From NCBI RefSeq assembly GCF_019972115.1, contig NZ_BPFJ01000003.1, positions 372,001 to 436,000 of the forward strand: a stretch of 64,000 nt of DNA, given 5' to 3'. This stretch comes from Sulfurovum sp. TSL6 (GTDB lineage: Bacteria; Campylobacterota; Campylobacteria; Campylobacterales; Sulfurovaceae). The notes under the pieces were generated by a model, which saw nothing but the letters and a program-made list of their open reading frames with translations, was not told where the DNA came from and did no database searches. The position numbers were made by a program, and so were the translations under genes. Positions 46,504 through 55,237 of the stretch are shown in pieces. The stretch's first letter is position 1, and each line of letters begins with the position of its first letter.

Positions 46504-47931
46504 ATGAATATAAAATCTTATGTAAATCTTTATGAGCTATTGGGGTTAGATCATTCGACACGGGAAGAAAACCGTGCTTTTGGCTTAACCCATGTAATGT
46601 TAAAAAATAAACCTATTGAACAACTTTTAGCATGGGTAGAGAAGTATCAAGACAGGTTGAAAAAACCACTTTTAAGTGATACTTTTTCTTCTTATTTGTA
46701 CAGGGTCACTTTTACACTTGTTGTGATTGCATTTGTCTTGGGACTAGTATCGGGTGTGGCTTTACTTTCTTACCATGGACACGAACCGGTCAATGTCATT
46801 TATTTTATGGCTGTGGCTGTTTTTCTTCCTCTCTTGACGATGTTACTGACACTTTTTGCAATGCTTAGAGCCAGTAGTGCCGAGAATGTTTTGATACATC
46901 TTTCGCCTGCTTTTTGGATGGAAAAGATATTGGGGTTTTTACCCGGCAAGGTACAAGAGCAGATCAAAGGTTTGAAGATCAATCCATTACTTGCAAACTG
47001 GATCATTATTAAACGTTCACAGATCATTGTTCTGTTTTTTTCTCTGGGGTTACTCTTGGCACTTTTGGGGGTGATCGTGACCAAAGATATAGCCTTTGCA
47101 TGGAGTACAACCCTGCATATCTCTCCTGAGGTATTTCATGGTTTTTTACAAACGATAGCATTTCCATGGAGAGAATTCGCTCCGTCTGCCGTGCCATCAC
47201 TTGAACTCATAGCACAGAGTCAATATTTCAGATTGGGTGATAAACTGGATGAAGAGATGATCGCACATGCATCAGAGCTTGGAGAGTGGTGGAAGTTTTT
47301 GGCTTTTTCTACCCTTTTTTATGCGATTTTCTTACGTTTTGTAATATTCATCCTTGCCTCTTTTGGATATAACGCTGCCATAAAACGATCGCTTTTAACT
47401 TTAAAGGGAGCGATAAAATTACTGAGAGAGATCAATGAACCGATTATCTCTACGCATGCTGATAAAAATGAAAAGGTATTTCACTCAGGTGAGGGGCATT
47501 ATAGTCAAATTGTAAACACATTAGATGCCTCTTATGATGGCATACAAGGATGGGCGATACCGTATGATGAGCTTTTGGTATTGGGTGAAAGGTTGAAGAT
47601 CATTGCACCTGCACATTGTGAAGTTGGGGGTGCAAACACGCTTGAGGAAGACACTGAGATCGTCTTTAAAAGTCATGGTGAAATACTTTTGTTTGTAAAA
47701 GCATGGGAGCCTCCGACAATGGATTTTGTAGATTATCTCAGTGAATTGACCGACAAAGTGGATAAAGTGATAGTGGTACCCATAGGTACGGCAGAAAATC
47801 ATTATGAAGCAACCCATAAAGAGATCGATGTATGGGAAAATAAACTCACTATGCTTGGAGATAGCAAAGTGTGGTTAAAAAGATCCAGTGCTAAAGTGCA
47901 GAGCAGGGAGGCACTGAATGCAGAGTCGTAA
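46504..47931 (+). CDS. DUF2868 membrane protein
   Basis: The 475-residue protein has membrane helices around residues 68-90, 96-120, 178-200 and 270-300, and a soluble C-terminal half (about 320-475). DUF2868 proteins are almost always encoded next to a DUF3482 GTPase, as here, where the genes overlap by 14 bases. The pair is uncharacterised; membrane stress or remodelling has been suggested only by analogy with other GTPase/membrane pairs. Confidence 0.82.
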   Translation: MNIKSYVNLYELLGLDHSTREENRAFGLTHVMLKNKPIEQLLAWVEKYQDRLKKPLLSDTFSSYLYRVTFTLVVIAFVLGLVSGVALLSYHGHEPVNVIYFMAVAVFLPLLTMLLTLFAMLRASSAENVLIHLSPAFWMEKILGFLPGKVQEQIKGLKINPLLANWIIIKRSQIIVLFFSLGLLLALLGVIVTKDIAFAWSTTLHISPEVFHGFLQTIAFPWREFAPSAVPSLELIAQSQYFRLGDKLDEEMIAHASELGEWWKFLAFSTLFYAIFLRFVIFILASFGYNAAIKRSLLTLKGAIKLLREINEPIISTHADKNEKVFHSGEGHYSQIVNTLDASYDGIQGWAIPYDELLVLGERLKIIAPAHCEVGGANTLEEDTEIVFKSHGEILLFVKAWEPPTMDFVDYLSELTDKVDKVIVVPIGTAENHYEATHKEIDVWENKLTMLGDSKVWLKRSSAKVQSREALNAES

Positions 47932-49333
47932 ACAGATCGATTTTTCTCACCCTAAATTTGCTGTTGTAGGGCATCCGAATAAAGGTAAGAGTTCCATTGT
48001 CTCAGCTTTGGCACTGGATGACTCTGTACAGATATCTGATACACCGGGAACCACAACAAAAAAACGCTCTTTCCCTTTAACGGTAGATGGAAAGGTTTTA
48101 TATGAACTTTTTGATACACCTGGTTTTCAAAGAGCCCGAAAGGTACTTGCATGGCTAGAAAGACATGATGTCCCTGCAAATAAAAAACATGAAGTGGTAC
48201 AGGCATTTATCGATACGCATAAAGAGGATGAACGTTTTAATGATGAAATAGAACTGCTTGAACCTATCATGGATGGAGCAGGCATTATTTATGTGGTAGA
48301 CGGTTCACAACCCTATGGGGAAGAGTACGAAACCGAAATGGAAATTCTACGCTGGACAGGACAGCCTTCTATGGCACTGATCAACCATATTGATGAGACA
48401 GATTACAGTGAAGAGTGGAAGCGGGCACTGGAACATTATTTTAAGATGGTCCGTACCTTTAATCCTATGCAGACAAGCTTCGAACAGCACATGAGTATAC
48501 TGGAGAGTATGGCTCAGCTTAAAGAAGAGTGGATAGCCCCGCTCAAAGCATCGATCAAACTTTTTAAACAGTACCAGCAACAAATGCTTGAACGCAGTGC
48601 CTCTCTCATAGCAGGATTGGTGTCTGAGTCTGTCAGTACTGTAGAGAAACTCCCTTTTTATACCCAAGAGGCCAGTGAAGAAGAGAGACAGAAGATAGAA
48701 AGTCATTATAAAGACCGGTTACGAGACTTAGAAGTGACCACACAAAAGCATATAGAAGAGATTTGGAACCATGGTCACCTTCAAAAAGAAGAGAAAGCTT
48801 TAACGTTTGAAGGGATGGATCTTTTTTCGGAAGAGACAGCCTCTGTATTTGGACTGACACGTAAAGAACTTCTCATTACTGGTGTGACTTCAGGTGCAGT
48901 CACGGGTGCAGGTATTGATTTACTTTTTGCAGGGCATACACTTCTTTTGGGCGGAGCCATAGGGGCAATGGTAGGGGGTGCAGGTGCATATTTTGGTTTC
49001 AATGAACTTTCAGAAGTAAAGGTCTTGGGTCAAACCATGGGTAAACGCTACCTAGAGATGGGACCTATGGAAAATAGAAATTTTCCTTATATCTTACTGG
49101 GACGTGCTATCTATCATACCATGAAGGTAGCACAAACTTCCCATGCCAAAAGAGAAGTGTTTGAGATTGAAATGGATCAGACATTTAAAGAGAAATGGTT
49201 GGATGATGTGTCAAGAAAGTCTTTAGAAAAATACCATAAGAAGTTTCGTTCAGGAAGTGCTTTGGAAGCAGGGGAACTCAAAGAGTATGAAGCGCTCATT
49301 CAGCGTATATTAAAGCATTTGATCGATGCCTGA
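47918..49333 (+). CDS. DUF3482 Era/TrmE-like GTPase
   Basis: The 471-residue protein begins with a G domain: G1 GHPNKGKSS (residues 18-26), G2 Thr in DTPGTTTKK, G3 DTPGF, and a probable G4 NHID. The C-terminal half contains a Gly-rich hydrophobic segment (about 330-365, TSGAVTGAGIDLLFAGHTLLLGGA in part) that may enter a membrane. A strong CAGGGAGG ribosome site precedes the ATG inside the DUF2868 gene. Confidence 0.85.
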   Translation: MQSRKQIDFSHPKFAVVGHPNKGKSSIVSALALDDSVQISDTPGTTTKKRSFPLTVDGKVLYELFDTPGFQRARKVLAWLERHDVPANKKHEVVQAFIDTHKEDERFNDEIELLEPIMDGAGIIYVVDGSQPYGEEYETEMEILRWTGQPSMALINHIDETDYSEEWKRALEHYFKMVRTFNPMQTSFEQHMSILESMAQLKEEWIAPLKASIKLFKQYQQQMLERSASLIAGLVSESVSTVEKLPFYTQEASEEERQKIESHYKDRLRDLEVTTQKHIEEIWNHGHLQKEEKALTFEGMDLFSEETASVFGLTRKELLITGVTSGAVTGAGIDLLFAGHTLLLGGAIGAMVGGAGAYFGFNELSEVKVLGQTMGKRYLEMGPMENRNFPYILLGRAIYHTMKVAQTSHAKREVFEIEMDQTFKEKWLDDVSRKSLEKYHKKFRSGSALEAGELKEYEALIQRILKHLIDA

Positions 49334-50009
49334 AAACAATCCTTTTAAACATTTACATCAAGATCACGTTGAGGGAGAGCCGACAGAATCTTCTTTGCAC
49401 TCCAAAACTATGGCAAAGAGAGTCACCTTAGGGATCTTTGTCGTATTTCTCCTACTTTTCCCTCACTACGCACCATGGGAGCCAGGCTATGAGCAAGATG
49501 GCTCTTTGGTACAGAGGTTATTTACCCTGTATTTTTTTGTAGCCAATCAGACTTTGGGTATTGTGCATGAAGGTGGACATGGTGTCTGTTATATCTTACC
49601 TTGTCCGGAGTTTTTGACTATGGCCAATGGAACGATCTTTCAGTTACTTTTTCCGGGGTTGATCGCCTACTATTATTATAGGAAAGGTAATCTGTTTGCT
49701 GCCCTGATCGCACTATTTTTTGTAGGATTCTCTCTCCAGTACACAGCATGGTATCTTTCTACAGCCCATGAAGGCCTCATACTTCCGGCACATAAATCTT
49801 TTTTAGGTGTAGATGCGATCCATGATTTTAACTATATGCTCAGTGCACTGGGACTTTTAGCTTATGAATCTTTGATAGCAGGATTGACAAGGTTTATAGC
49901 CTATCTGATAATGCTTGCAGCTGTGATAGGGATGTTTTTTGAAGCGTTTCCAAATAAGCCTAAGAAAAGAGTAAAGAGGGGATGGCGTCGAAGAAAAAAA
50001 GACTTTTAA
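49326..50009 (+). CDS. Polytopic membrane protein with HEGGH metalloprotease-like motif
   Basis: The 227-residue protein has about five or six hydrophobic helices and a basic C-terminus (KRVKRGWRRRKKDF). In the second helix VHEGGHGVCYI gives HExxH, as in site-2-protease (M50) zinc enzymes, and an Asp later (GVDAIHDFNYM) could complete the site. The family is not otherwise clear. It overlaps the GTPase by eight bases and is part of that operon. Its 3' end overlaps the convergent pgpA end by four bases. Confidence 0.65.
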   Translation: MPENNPFKHLHQDHVEGEPTESSLHSKTMAKRVTLGIFVVFLLLFPHYAPWEPGYEQDGSLVQRLFTLYFFVANQTLGIVHEGGHGVCYILPCPEFLTMANGTIFQLLFPGLIAYYYYRKGNLFAALIALFFVGFSLQYTAWYLSTAHEGLILPAHKSFLGVDAIHDFNYMLSALGLLAYESLIAGLTRFIAYLIMLAAVIGMFFEAFPNKPKKRVKRGWRRRKKDF

Positions 50010-50017
50010 AAAAGTCT
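50000..50017. terminator. Bidirectional hairpin made from overlapping stop codons
   Basis: AGACTTTT and AAAAGTCT are perfect 8-bp arms with loop AA. The hairpin contains the stop codons of both convergent genes (TAA ending at 50009 on plus, TAA ending at 50006 on minus). T-tracts within the arms and A-tracts flanking it could support termination in both directions. Confidence 0.55.
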
Positions 50018-50497
50018 CTCGAGCCCCATAAGTATCGCAGCACTCAAGAATCCACCGGCAATTCCTGCCAATACATCATCGAGCATCACGCCAAGACCAC
50101 CTTTAAGCTCTCTATCTATCCAACCGATAGTTGAAGGTTTCCAGATGTCAAAAAGACGAAATGCAGCAAAACTGATCACGATAGCTAAAAGTTCGGCATA
50201 AGGGTAATGCATAGTCACAGCCGTTGCATATGCGATCATCAGGCTGAGCCACATCCCTGCTGCTTCATCTATAACAATCTGCTGATGATCATGAATACCC
50301 GTAGCTTTTTCATATTTGTTCACTTCAAAGATACCTATAATGGTAATAGCCAGTGTCAGCATAAAAAGTGTTTCCATGCCAAAGTAGTAGAGTAGAGCGA
50401 CTCCTACAGGAAGAGATGCAAGTGAGCCTACTGTACCAGGTGCTTTGGGGCTAAGTCCAGCACCAAAGAATGTGAGAAAAAGTTTTTGAATTGTCAT
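50006..50497 (-). CDS. pgpA: Phosphatidylglycerophosphatase A
   Basis: Inner-membrane enzyme removing phosphate from phosphatidylglycerophosphate. The 163 residues include the metal motif IVIDEAAGMW, the start FFGAGLSPKAPGTVGSLAS and the end-region DDVLAGIAGG, all typical of PgpA, with four hydrophobic helices. Synteny with the sat-like gene, the orphan regulator and ispDF is what I recall from Campylobacter jejuni (Cj1607-Cj1610). Confidence 0.93.
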   Translation of the reverse strand: MTIQKLFLTFFGAGLSPKAPGTVGSLASLPVGVALLYYFGMETLFMLTLAITIIGIFEVNKYEKATGIHDHQQIVIDEAAGMWLSLMIAYATAVTMHYPYAELLAIVISFAAFRLFDIWKPSTIGWIDRELKGGLGVMLDDVLAGIAGGFLSAAILMGLERLF

Positions 50498-50510
50498 AAG
50501 GTCCCTTATT

Positions 50511-51701
50511 TTACGTCAGTGATGATGTTTGATACAGTTCGATAAGTTTCAGATAAAACTGTTCTTCACTCTGTTGTTCCAATAGACCTGAACCTGGCAT
50601 CAAAGAGTAATGCATCTCCTGCAGGTTTTCAAATCTGTCTGGTAGAAGTGCTGCGAGGATATTGGCTGAAACTTCTTTTCTGACCAAGATAGAAGGAGGA
50701 ATGAGTCCTGCCTGTATAAGTTTCATGATGGATGCTGAGTCATAGTGTACATGATGATGTTGTCCATGAGGACAAGTCTGTGTACTGACAAGCGTTTTAC
50801 ATGTATCACAATAGACAAGCTCATCGATGGTTTTAATGTCAATATTGATGTCCTGGCAACGATCGAAGACAGAACTTAGACGGTTTTTATCATAATACAG
50901 ACCCAGCCCACCATGATTTTTACCGATGACCAGTTGGCTGCACCCATAATTTTTCGCTAAAAGCGCATCTAAAATGAGTTCATTATACCCTGCAAAGATA
51001 TAGGTGTTCTCAAATGGAATGATGATGACTTTATTGCGTGGTAAAAAGTTATCGACAAAGGTAGTTAGTGCATTATGACGTATATCATAACGAAGTCCTT
51101 CAGAGGTAAAAGGTTTTCGTAAAAAGATCACAAGAAGATCGGAGTTACTGATAGCTTCACGGATCATTCTTTCGTGTGCACGGTTTAAAGGGTTCGCTGC
51201 AAGCATCATAGATGAGATATGCTTGGCACCTGTTTTTGTGATCATCTTTTTGATACGCTTGATGTTGTCTTCTATCAGTGGATAGGTGACAGTATACTCT
51301 CCGGATACCGCTATTTTACCTAGTCTTAATATGGTATTTCTCACGCCTGGGTGTGTAGTGTCTGAAGTACCATAGATATTCTGAAGACGCTGTACTGGAT
51401 CGACTTCAAATGTCTCTTCTACGATGAGTTCACCCACTATTTTTCCATCATTGATGAGTGAAACAACGTCATCTTTTTGTAGATCCTTTAGGGTTTGATG
51501 ATTTTTTTTACCTTGAGGTGCGAGTATAAAAGAAAAAGGGAAAGGTACACCTTTGTACATTTTAGTCTCATCGACATTTTGGGCTTCTTTTTTGTTCATC
51601 AGCTTTTCTACAGGAGAGATAAGCCCTGCTTTTACCAATGCTAAAGTAGATAAGGCCTCAGTGTCAATATAGAGTGATTTATTTCTTTTTGAATAGACCA
51701 T
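50511..51701 (-). CDS. ATP-sulfurylase-like protein with altered active site
   Basis: The 396-residue protein has the sulfate adenylyltransferase layout: a PUA-like N-terminal domain (about 1-165) and a catalytic-like domain. The usual RNPxHxxHE signature is changed to AANPLNRAHE, replacing the first conserved His with Asn, and GRDHAG is changed to GKNHGG. A zinc-like CDTC and HGQHHH segment follows. Annotations of homologues call it Sat, but the changes make ordinary ATP-sulfurylase activity doubtful. The ATG at 51701 lies inside the preceding gene behind AAGGAAAA. Confidence 0.75.
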   Translation of the reverse strand: MVYSKRNKSLYIDTEALSTLALVKAGLISPVEKLMNKKEAQNVDETKMYKGVPFPFSFILAPQGKKNHQTLKDLQKDDVVSLINDGKIVGELIVEETFEVDPVQRLQNIYGTSDTTHPGVRNTILRLGKIAVSGEYTVTYPLIEDNIKRIKKMITKTGAKHISSMMLAANPLNRAHERMIREAISNSDLLVIFLRKPFTSEGLRYDIRHNALTTFVDNFLPRNKVIIIPFENTYIFAGYNELILDALLAKNYGCSQLVIGKNHGGLGLYYDKNRLSSVFDRCQDINIDIKTIDELVYCDTCKTLVSTQTCPHGQHHHVHYDSASIMKLIQAGLIPPSILVRKEVSANILAALLPDRFENLQEMHYSLMPGSGLLEQQSEEQFYLKLIELYQTSSLT

Positions 51702-52560
51702 ATTTTTTCCTTTTCTCCCATAAACTTTTTCTTGAGATTCCTAATTTTTTAGAGAGTTCTGTATCTGGAAATTTGTATTGAAAACTATTTACAATGAATT
51801 TAACATAGTCATCAATGGTCAAGATCTCATTTTGGTCATAGAGTTTAGAGTCCGTGTTGAGGGTAATGGTCTCGAAATCAGTCTCCAGGTCTGCAGTACT
51901 GCATAAAATGAAATCATACTCCTTCAACATCTCCATCAGAGCTTCTTTGTCTGTTTTCTTGAGTTGATGGATCTCGGTAATATAAAGCAAGGTGCTTGGA
52001 CTGCTTTTTTGTATTTTTTCTTTCCAGTTTTTATCACTTAAAGGGATAAAGGTAAGCCGGGTGTTTGTTTGTGTTGCATGCTCAAAAACGATCTTATCTA
52101 CAAGCCTTTGATAGTTTGTCTCTATGACAAGTGGCGTAGTGATCTGCTCTATATCAAAACTTGTTTCTATATCTTGAAGAAGGTTTTGCATATATTCTTG
52201 ATACAAAGAGGTTTGTTGTTTCAGTGACTGGTACTCTTTATAATGCTCTATCTTACGCATAAGGTCTTCTAACATAAACGGTTTAACGATGTAGTCTTTT
52301 GCACCTAGCTTCAGTGGCTCTCCGACCGTATCATTGTTGATATAGTTCACCATCAAAATAATGATCTTATCCTTAAACTGTTTGATAAGCGGTGAAGTGT
52401 TCTGTCCTGGCAAATTTGTCGAAAGCAGATAGACATCACCTTGACTGTCCATTGCCTCTTTAATGGAACTGAATATTTCAGTCTCATAGCCATTTTCATT
52501 TAGTTTAGAGGCGATACTTTGCGCCAAATAGAGTTCATTTTCTACAATGATTATTTTCAT
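51679..52560 (-). CDS. Atypical orphan response regulator (HP1021/Cj1608-like)
   Basis: Starting at the ATG that overlaps the ispDF stop (ATGA), the protein has 293 residues: a receiver-like domain (1-115) and a C-terminal helix-turn-helix (TELSKKLGISRKSLWEKRKKYG). The phospho-acceptor position is Ser47 (VYLLSTNLPG) instead of Asp, as reported for Helicobacter HP1021, which works without phosphorylation in redox response and control of chromosome replication. Gene order with ispDF and the sat-like gene agrees. An in-frame ATG 12 bases upstream is less likely. Confidence 0.88.
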   Translation of the reverse strand: MKIIIVENELYLAQSIASKLNENGYETEIFSSIKEAMDSQGDVYLLSTNLPGQNTSPLIKQFKDKIIILMVNYINNDTVGEPLKLGAKDYIVKPFMLEDLMRKIEHYKEYQSLKQQTSLYQEYMQNLLQDIETSFDIEQITTPLVIETNYQRLVDKIVFEHATQTNTRLTFIPLSDKNWKEKIQKSSPSTLLYITEIHQLKKTDKEALMEMLKEYDFILCSTADLETDFETITLNTDSKLYDQNEILTIDDYVKFIVNSFQYKFPDTELSKKLGISRKSLWEKRKKYGLFKKK

Positions 52561-53684
52561 ATGTTTTTCCAATTCAAATAAGTTAAGTTTACTACGGAGT
52601 GCACTGTCACACCTTCTTTTCGTCCTACAAAACCGAGTTTTTCAGCCGTTGTAGCTTTGATATTCACAAAGTTTTTTCTAATACCGAGTATGGAAGCGAG
52701 TGTGGTTCTCATAGCTTCCTTATAAGGTAAAAGCTTTGGCGCTTCAGCCATGATAGTAAGATCTACATTGCCTATGGTATAGCCAAAAGACTCGATCTTT
52801 TTTACTGTGTCCTGAAGCAATACTTTAGAGTCTGCTCCAGCATAAGCCTCTTCAGTATCTGGGTAAAGTTCACCGATATCACCCATGCCTGCAGCACCTA
52901 AAAGTGCATCTATAAGTGCATGGATGGCAACATCACCATCACTGTGTGCTTTAAATCCATAATCGACATCTATCTTGACACCACATAAAAACATTGCTTT
53001 GTTTTTTTCAAAAGGATGTGTATCTAACCCAAAACCAGTGAGTGTTTTCGGTGAAGGTGCCTGAATGCACGAGAGTTTTTTCAGATCTTCCATGGTCGTA
53101 AGTTTATGCGCATCCACTGAGCCTTCCACAAAATGTACCTTTTCTCCAAGAGAAGCGATCGCAGAGCTGTCATCAGTAAATATCGTTTCAGTTTCGAGTG
53201 CTTTTTTGAGCATTTTAGTAACAGAGAGTTGAGGGGTTTGAATGATCTTTACTTTGTCTCTGTCTATAGGTGTATTATCCAGATAGAGCGTATCAGCCAC
53301 AGGGAGTACAGGTACGATGCAAGCCCCTTGTTCTTTAGCTTCCATGATACGGGCTATCATATCTGAAGGGACACAGCACCTAGCGATGTCACTCACAAGT
53401 ACATACTCTGAAGTTACTTTCTGAAGCGCATTGGTGAGTGAAGCCTGTCTACTGTCTCCACCTTCAATATAAGTAAAGGAAGCAAAATTTTTCATAAGAC
53501 GTATTTCATCCTGTGTGGATACGATTATGATCTGATCAAAATCGGCACTCTTTTCAAAGTGTTCAGCAACGTGCAACCATAAAGGAATATCCCCAGTATA
53601 GAGCCACTGTTTTTTCATCCGAGTTTTAAATCTTGAGGAGCTTCCTGCACCTAAAAGTACCAAAGTAGTGTTTGACAAGTTCAT
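52557..53684 (-). CDS. ispDF: Bifunctional IspD/IspF isoprenoid enzyme
   Basis: The N-terminal IspD part (LVLLGAGSSSRF, about residues 5-205) forms CDP-methylerythritol; the C-terminal IspF part (GFGLDTHPFEK, KAHSDGDVAIHALIDALLGA) makes the cyclodiphosphate in the MEP pathway. The fusion is typical of Campylobacterota. The frame is open to 53756, but I place the start at ATG 53684 because a TATAAT box (53735-53730) lies between the two and the added residues are unlike IspD. About 375 residues. Confidence 0.93.
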   Translation of the reverse strand: MNLSNTTLVLLGAGSSSRFKTRMKKQWLYTGDIPLWLHVAEHFEKSADFDQIIIVSTQDEIRLMKNFASFTYIEGGDSRQASLTNALQKVTSEYVLVSDIARCCVPSDMIARIMEAKEQGACIVPVLPVADTLYLDNTPIDRDKVKIIQTPQLSVTKMLKKALETETIFTDDSSAIASLGEKVHFVEGSVDAHKLTTMEDLKKLSCIQAPSPKTLTGFGLDTHPFEKNKAMFLCGVKIDVDYGFKAHSDGDVAIHALIDALLGAAGMGDIGELYPDTEEAYAGADSKVLLQDTVKKIESFGYTIGNVDLTIMAEAPKLLPYKEAMRTTLASILGIRKNFVNIKATTAEKLGFVGRKEGVTVHSVVNLTYLNWKNI

Positions 53685-53729
53685 TCCTAAATATCTATAC
53701 CAAGTATAGTGTGTATCAAATAGTAACGA

Positions 53730-53735
53730 ATTATA
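53730..53735 (-). promoter_or_regulatory. -10 box (TATAAT) of ispDF-regulator-sat-like-pgpA
   Basis: Perfect TATAAT on the minus strand 46 bases before the ispDF ATG. It supports the internal start choice, since the longer reading frame would begin upstream of transcription. Confidence 0.55.
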
Positions 53736-53879
53736 CTCATAGAACCCTTTAGTCATACTTTATCGGACAAATTTACTCTTAATTACGATATTAGGCGTTT
53801 TTTTCAATCTAATTTAAGATTCAATTGGTATAACTCCTATATCATTAACGAAATAAAAATTAAGTTAGGAATAAATAAC

Positions 53880-55067
53880 ATGACACAAGAAAATGTATTA
53901 GAAGCGTTGAAGAACGTAACATATCCGGGCTTCACGAAAGATATCGTAACATTCGGTTTTGTCAAAGATATCGTTATCAATGGAGATACTATAGGTTTGA
54001 CAATAGATATTACATCATCAGCGGATGAAGTAAAGGCACAACTTAGACTTGAAGCAACCACTGAACTCAATAAACTCGGGTTTAAAGATGTGAACATTAA
54101 TATCACTGCACCAGAAGCACCAAAACAAATGTCTAACTCAGTAAGTGGTAAGAATATTGCACCACATATTAAGAACTTTGTAATGGTAAGTTCAGGTAAA
54201 GGTGGGGTTGGTAAATCTACAACTTCTGTAAACATTGCAGTGGCTATGGCAATGCAAGGTAAGAAAGTCGGTCTTCTTGATGCAGATATTTATGGACCGA
54301 ACATTCCTCGTATGATGGGTGTTGAAGGTCAAAAACCGGAAATTGAAGGGAACAAAGCAGTACCATTAAAAGCATATGGTGTTGAAATTATGTCTATGGG
54401 TTCATTGATGGAGCCAGGAACATCTCTTATCTGGAGAGGTTCTATGATTATGAAAGCGATCGAGCAGTTCTTGAGAGATATTCTTTGGTCTGAACTGGAT
54501 GTACTTGTGATCGATATGCCTCCAGGAACTGGTGATGCACAGCTTTCACTTGCACAAGCTGTACCTGTGACTGCGGGTATCACTGTAACAACACCACAAG
54601 AGGTTTCTCTTGATGACAGTAGACGTTCATTGGACATGTTCCAAAAACTACATATTCCAACTGCGGGTATCATTGAAAATATGAGCGGATTCATCTGTCC
54701 TTCGTGTGATACTGAGTCTGATATCTTTGGTATGGGTACAACAGAACCAGTAGCTAAAGAGTATGATACAAATGTGGTCGCTCGTATTCCGATAGAGCCA
54801 GCAATTAGAGTAGGTGGAGATACTGGTATGCCAGTCACCTATCACAAACCAGACTCTGAAACGGCTAAGCGTTATCAGGAAGCTGCAACGAACCTTCTTG
54901 CATTTATAGATAAAGTAAATGCTGAAGGTGGAGCAGATAACTCTAGTGTACAACCCACAACACCTCCAGGTGTAAGTGCTTGTAGTACTGGTGCAGGAGC
55001 AGCTTCTGCACCAGCAAAGGAAAAAACTGAAGGCGAAAGCTGTGGAACAGGCTGCGGCTGCCACTAA
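53880..55067 (+). CDS. mrp: Mrp/ApbC-type iron-sulfur carrier ATPase
   Basis: The 395-residue cytosolic P-loop ATPase has an N-terminal MIP18/DUF59 domain (about 1-85), a deviant Walker A SSGKGGVGKSTTS (about residues 100-112) and the conserved cluster-binding CPSC in MSGFICPSCDT. Mrp proteins carry and transfer [4Fe-4S] clusters. An unusual Ala/Pro-rich tail ends in CGTGCGCH with an additional CSTG, giving extra cysteines at the C-terminus. Divergent from ispDF. Confidence 0.93.
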   Translation: MTQENVLEALKNVTYPGFTKDIVTFGFVKDIVINGDTIGLTIDITSSADEVKAQLRLEATTELNKLGFKDVNINITAPEAPKQMSNSVSGKNIAPHIKNFVMVSSGKGGVGKSTTSVNIAVAMAMQGKKVGLLDADIYGPNIPRMMGVEGQKPEIEGNKAVPLKAYGVEIMSMGSLMEPGTSLIWRGSMIMKAIEQFLRDILWSELDVLVIDMPPGTGDAQLSLAQAVPVTAGITVTTPQEVSLDDSRRSLDMFQKLHIPTAGIIENMSGFICPSCDTESDIFGMGTTEPVAKEYDTNVVARIPIEPAIRVGGDTGMPVTYHKPDSETAKRYQEAATNLLAFIDKVNAEGGADNSSVQPTTPPGVSACSTGAGAASAPAKEKTEGESCGTGCGCH

Positions 55068-55086
55068 ATTTTCACATTTTTTTGCA

Positions 55087-55123
55087 TTTATGACCGAATC
55101 GCTTTGTTGCGTTCGGTCATAAA
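55087..55123 (+). terminator. Strong hairpin after mrp
   Basis: TTTATGACCGAA (55087-55098) and TTCGGTCATAAA (55112-55123) are perfect 12-bp arms, with an inner CGC/GCG pair in the loop. It starts 19 bases after the mrp stop. A T-run precedes rather than follows it, so it is an imperfect rho-independent terminator or a 3' stabilising hairpin. Confidence 0.6.
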
Positions 55124-55190
55124 TATTCAGTATACTCTCTCACTTCACTCATACCACTCAATCCAATCTCTAGTAAACATCATTTAACAC

Positions 55191-55211
55191 AAGTGCAACT
55201 TAGTCGCATTT
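55191..55211 (+). promoter_or_regulatory. Palindromic operator before the Fur-family gene
   Basis: TGCAACTTAGTCGCA (55194-55208) is a near-perfect dyad (TGC.ACT-T-AGT.GCA), with flanking AA and TT also matching. It lies 18 bases before the -10 box, over the -35 region, as expected for a repressor. Fur-family dimers bind dyads of this size, so autoregulation, probably by zinc, is likely. Confidence 0.55.
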
Positions 55212-55225
55212 AATAAAGTTTCAGT

Positions 55226-55231
55226 TATAAT
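55226..55231 (+). promoter_or_regulatory. -10 box (TATAAT) giving a predicted leaderless start
   Basis: Perfect TATAAT with only six bases (CCCGCC) before the ATG at 55238. Transcription would begin at or next to the start codon, and no Shine-Dalgarno sequence is present. Confidence 0.6.
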
Positions 55232-55237
55232 CCCGCC

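Noticed and set aside
53685-53756. N-terminal extension of ispDF
   Set aside because: A -10 box lies inside it and the residues before NLSNTTLVLLG do not match IspD.
55087-55123. The 12-bp inverted repeat as an operator for the Fur-family gene
   Set aside because: It is 19 bases after mrp, more than 100 bases from the promoter, and its loop and arm length fit an RNA hairpin better.
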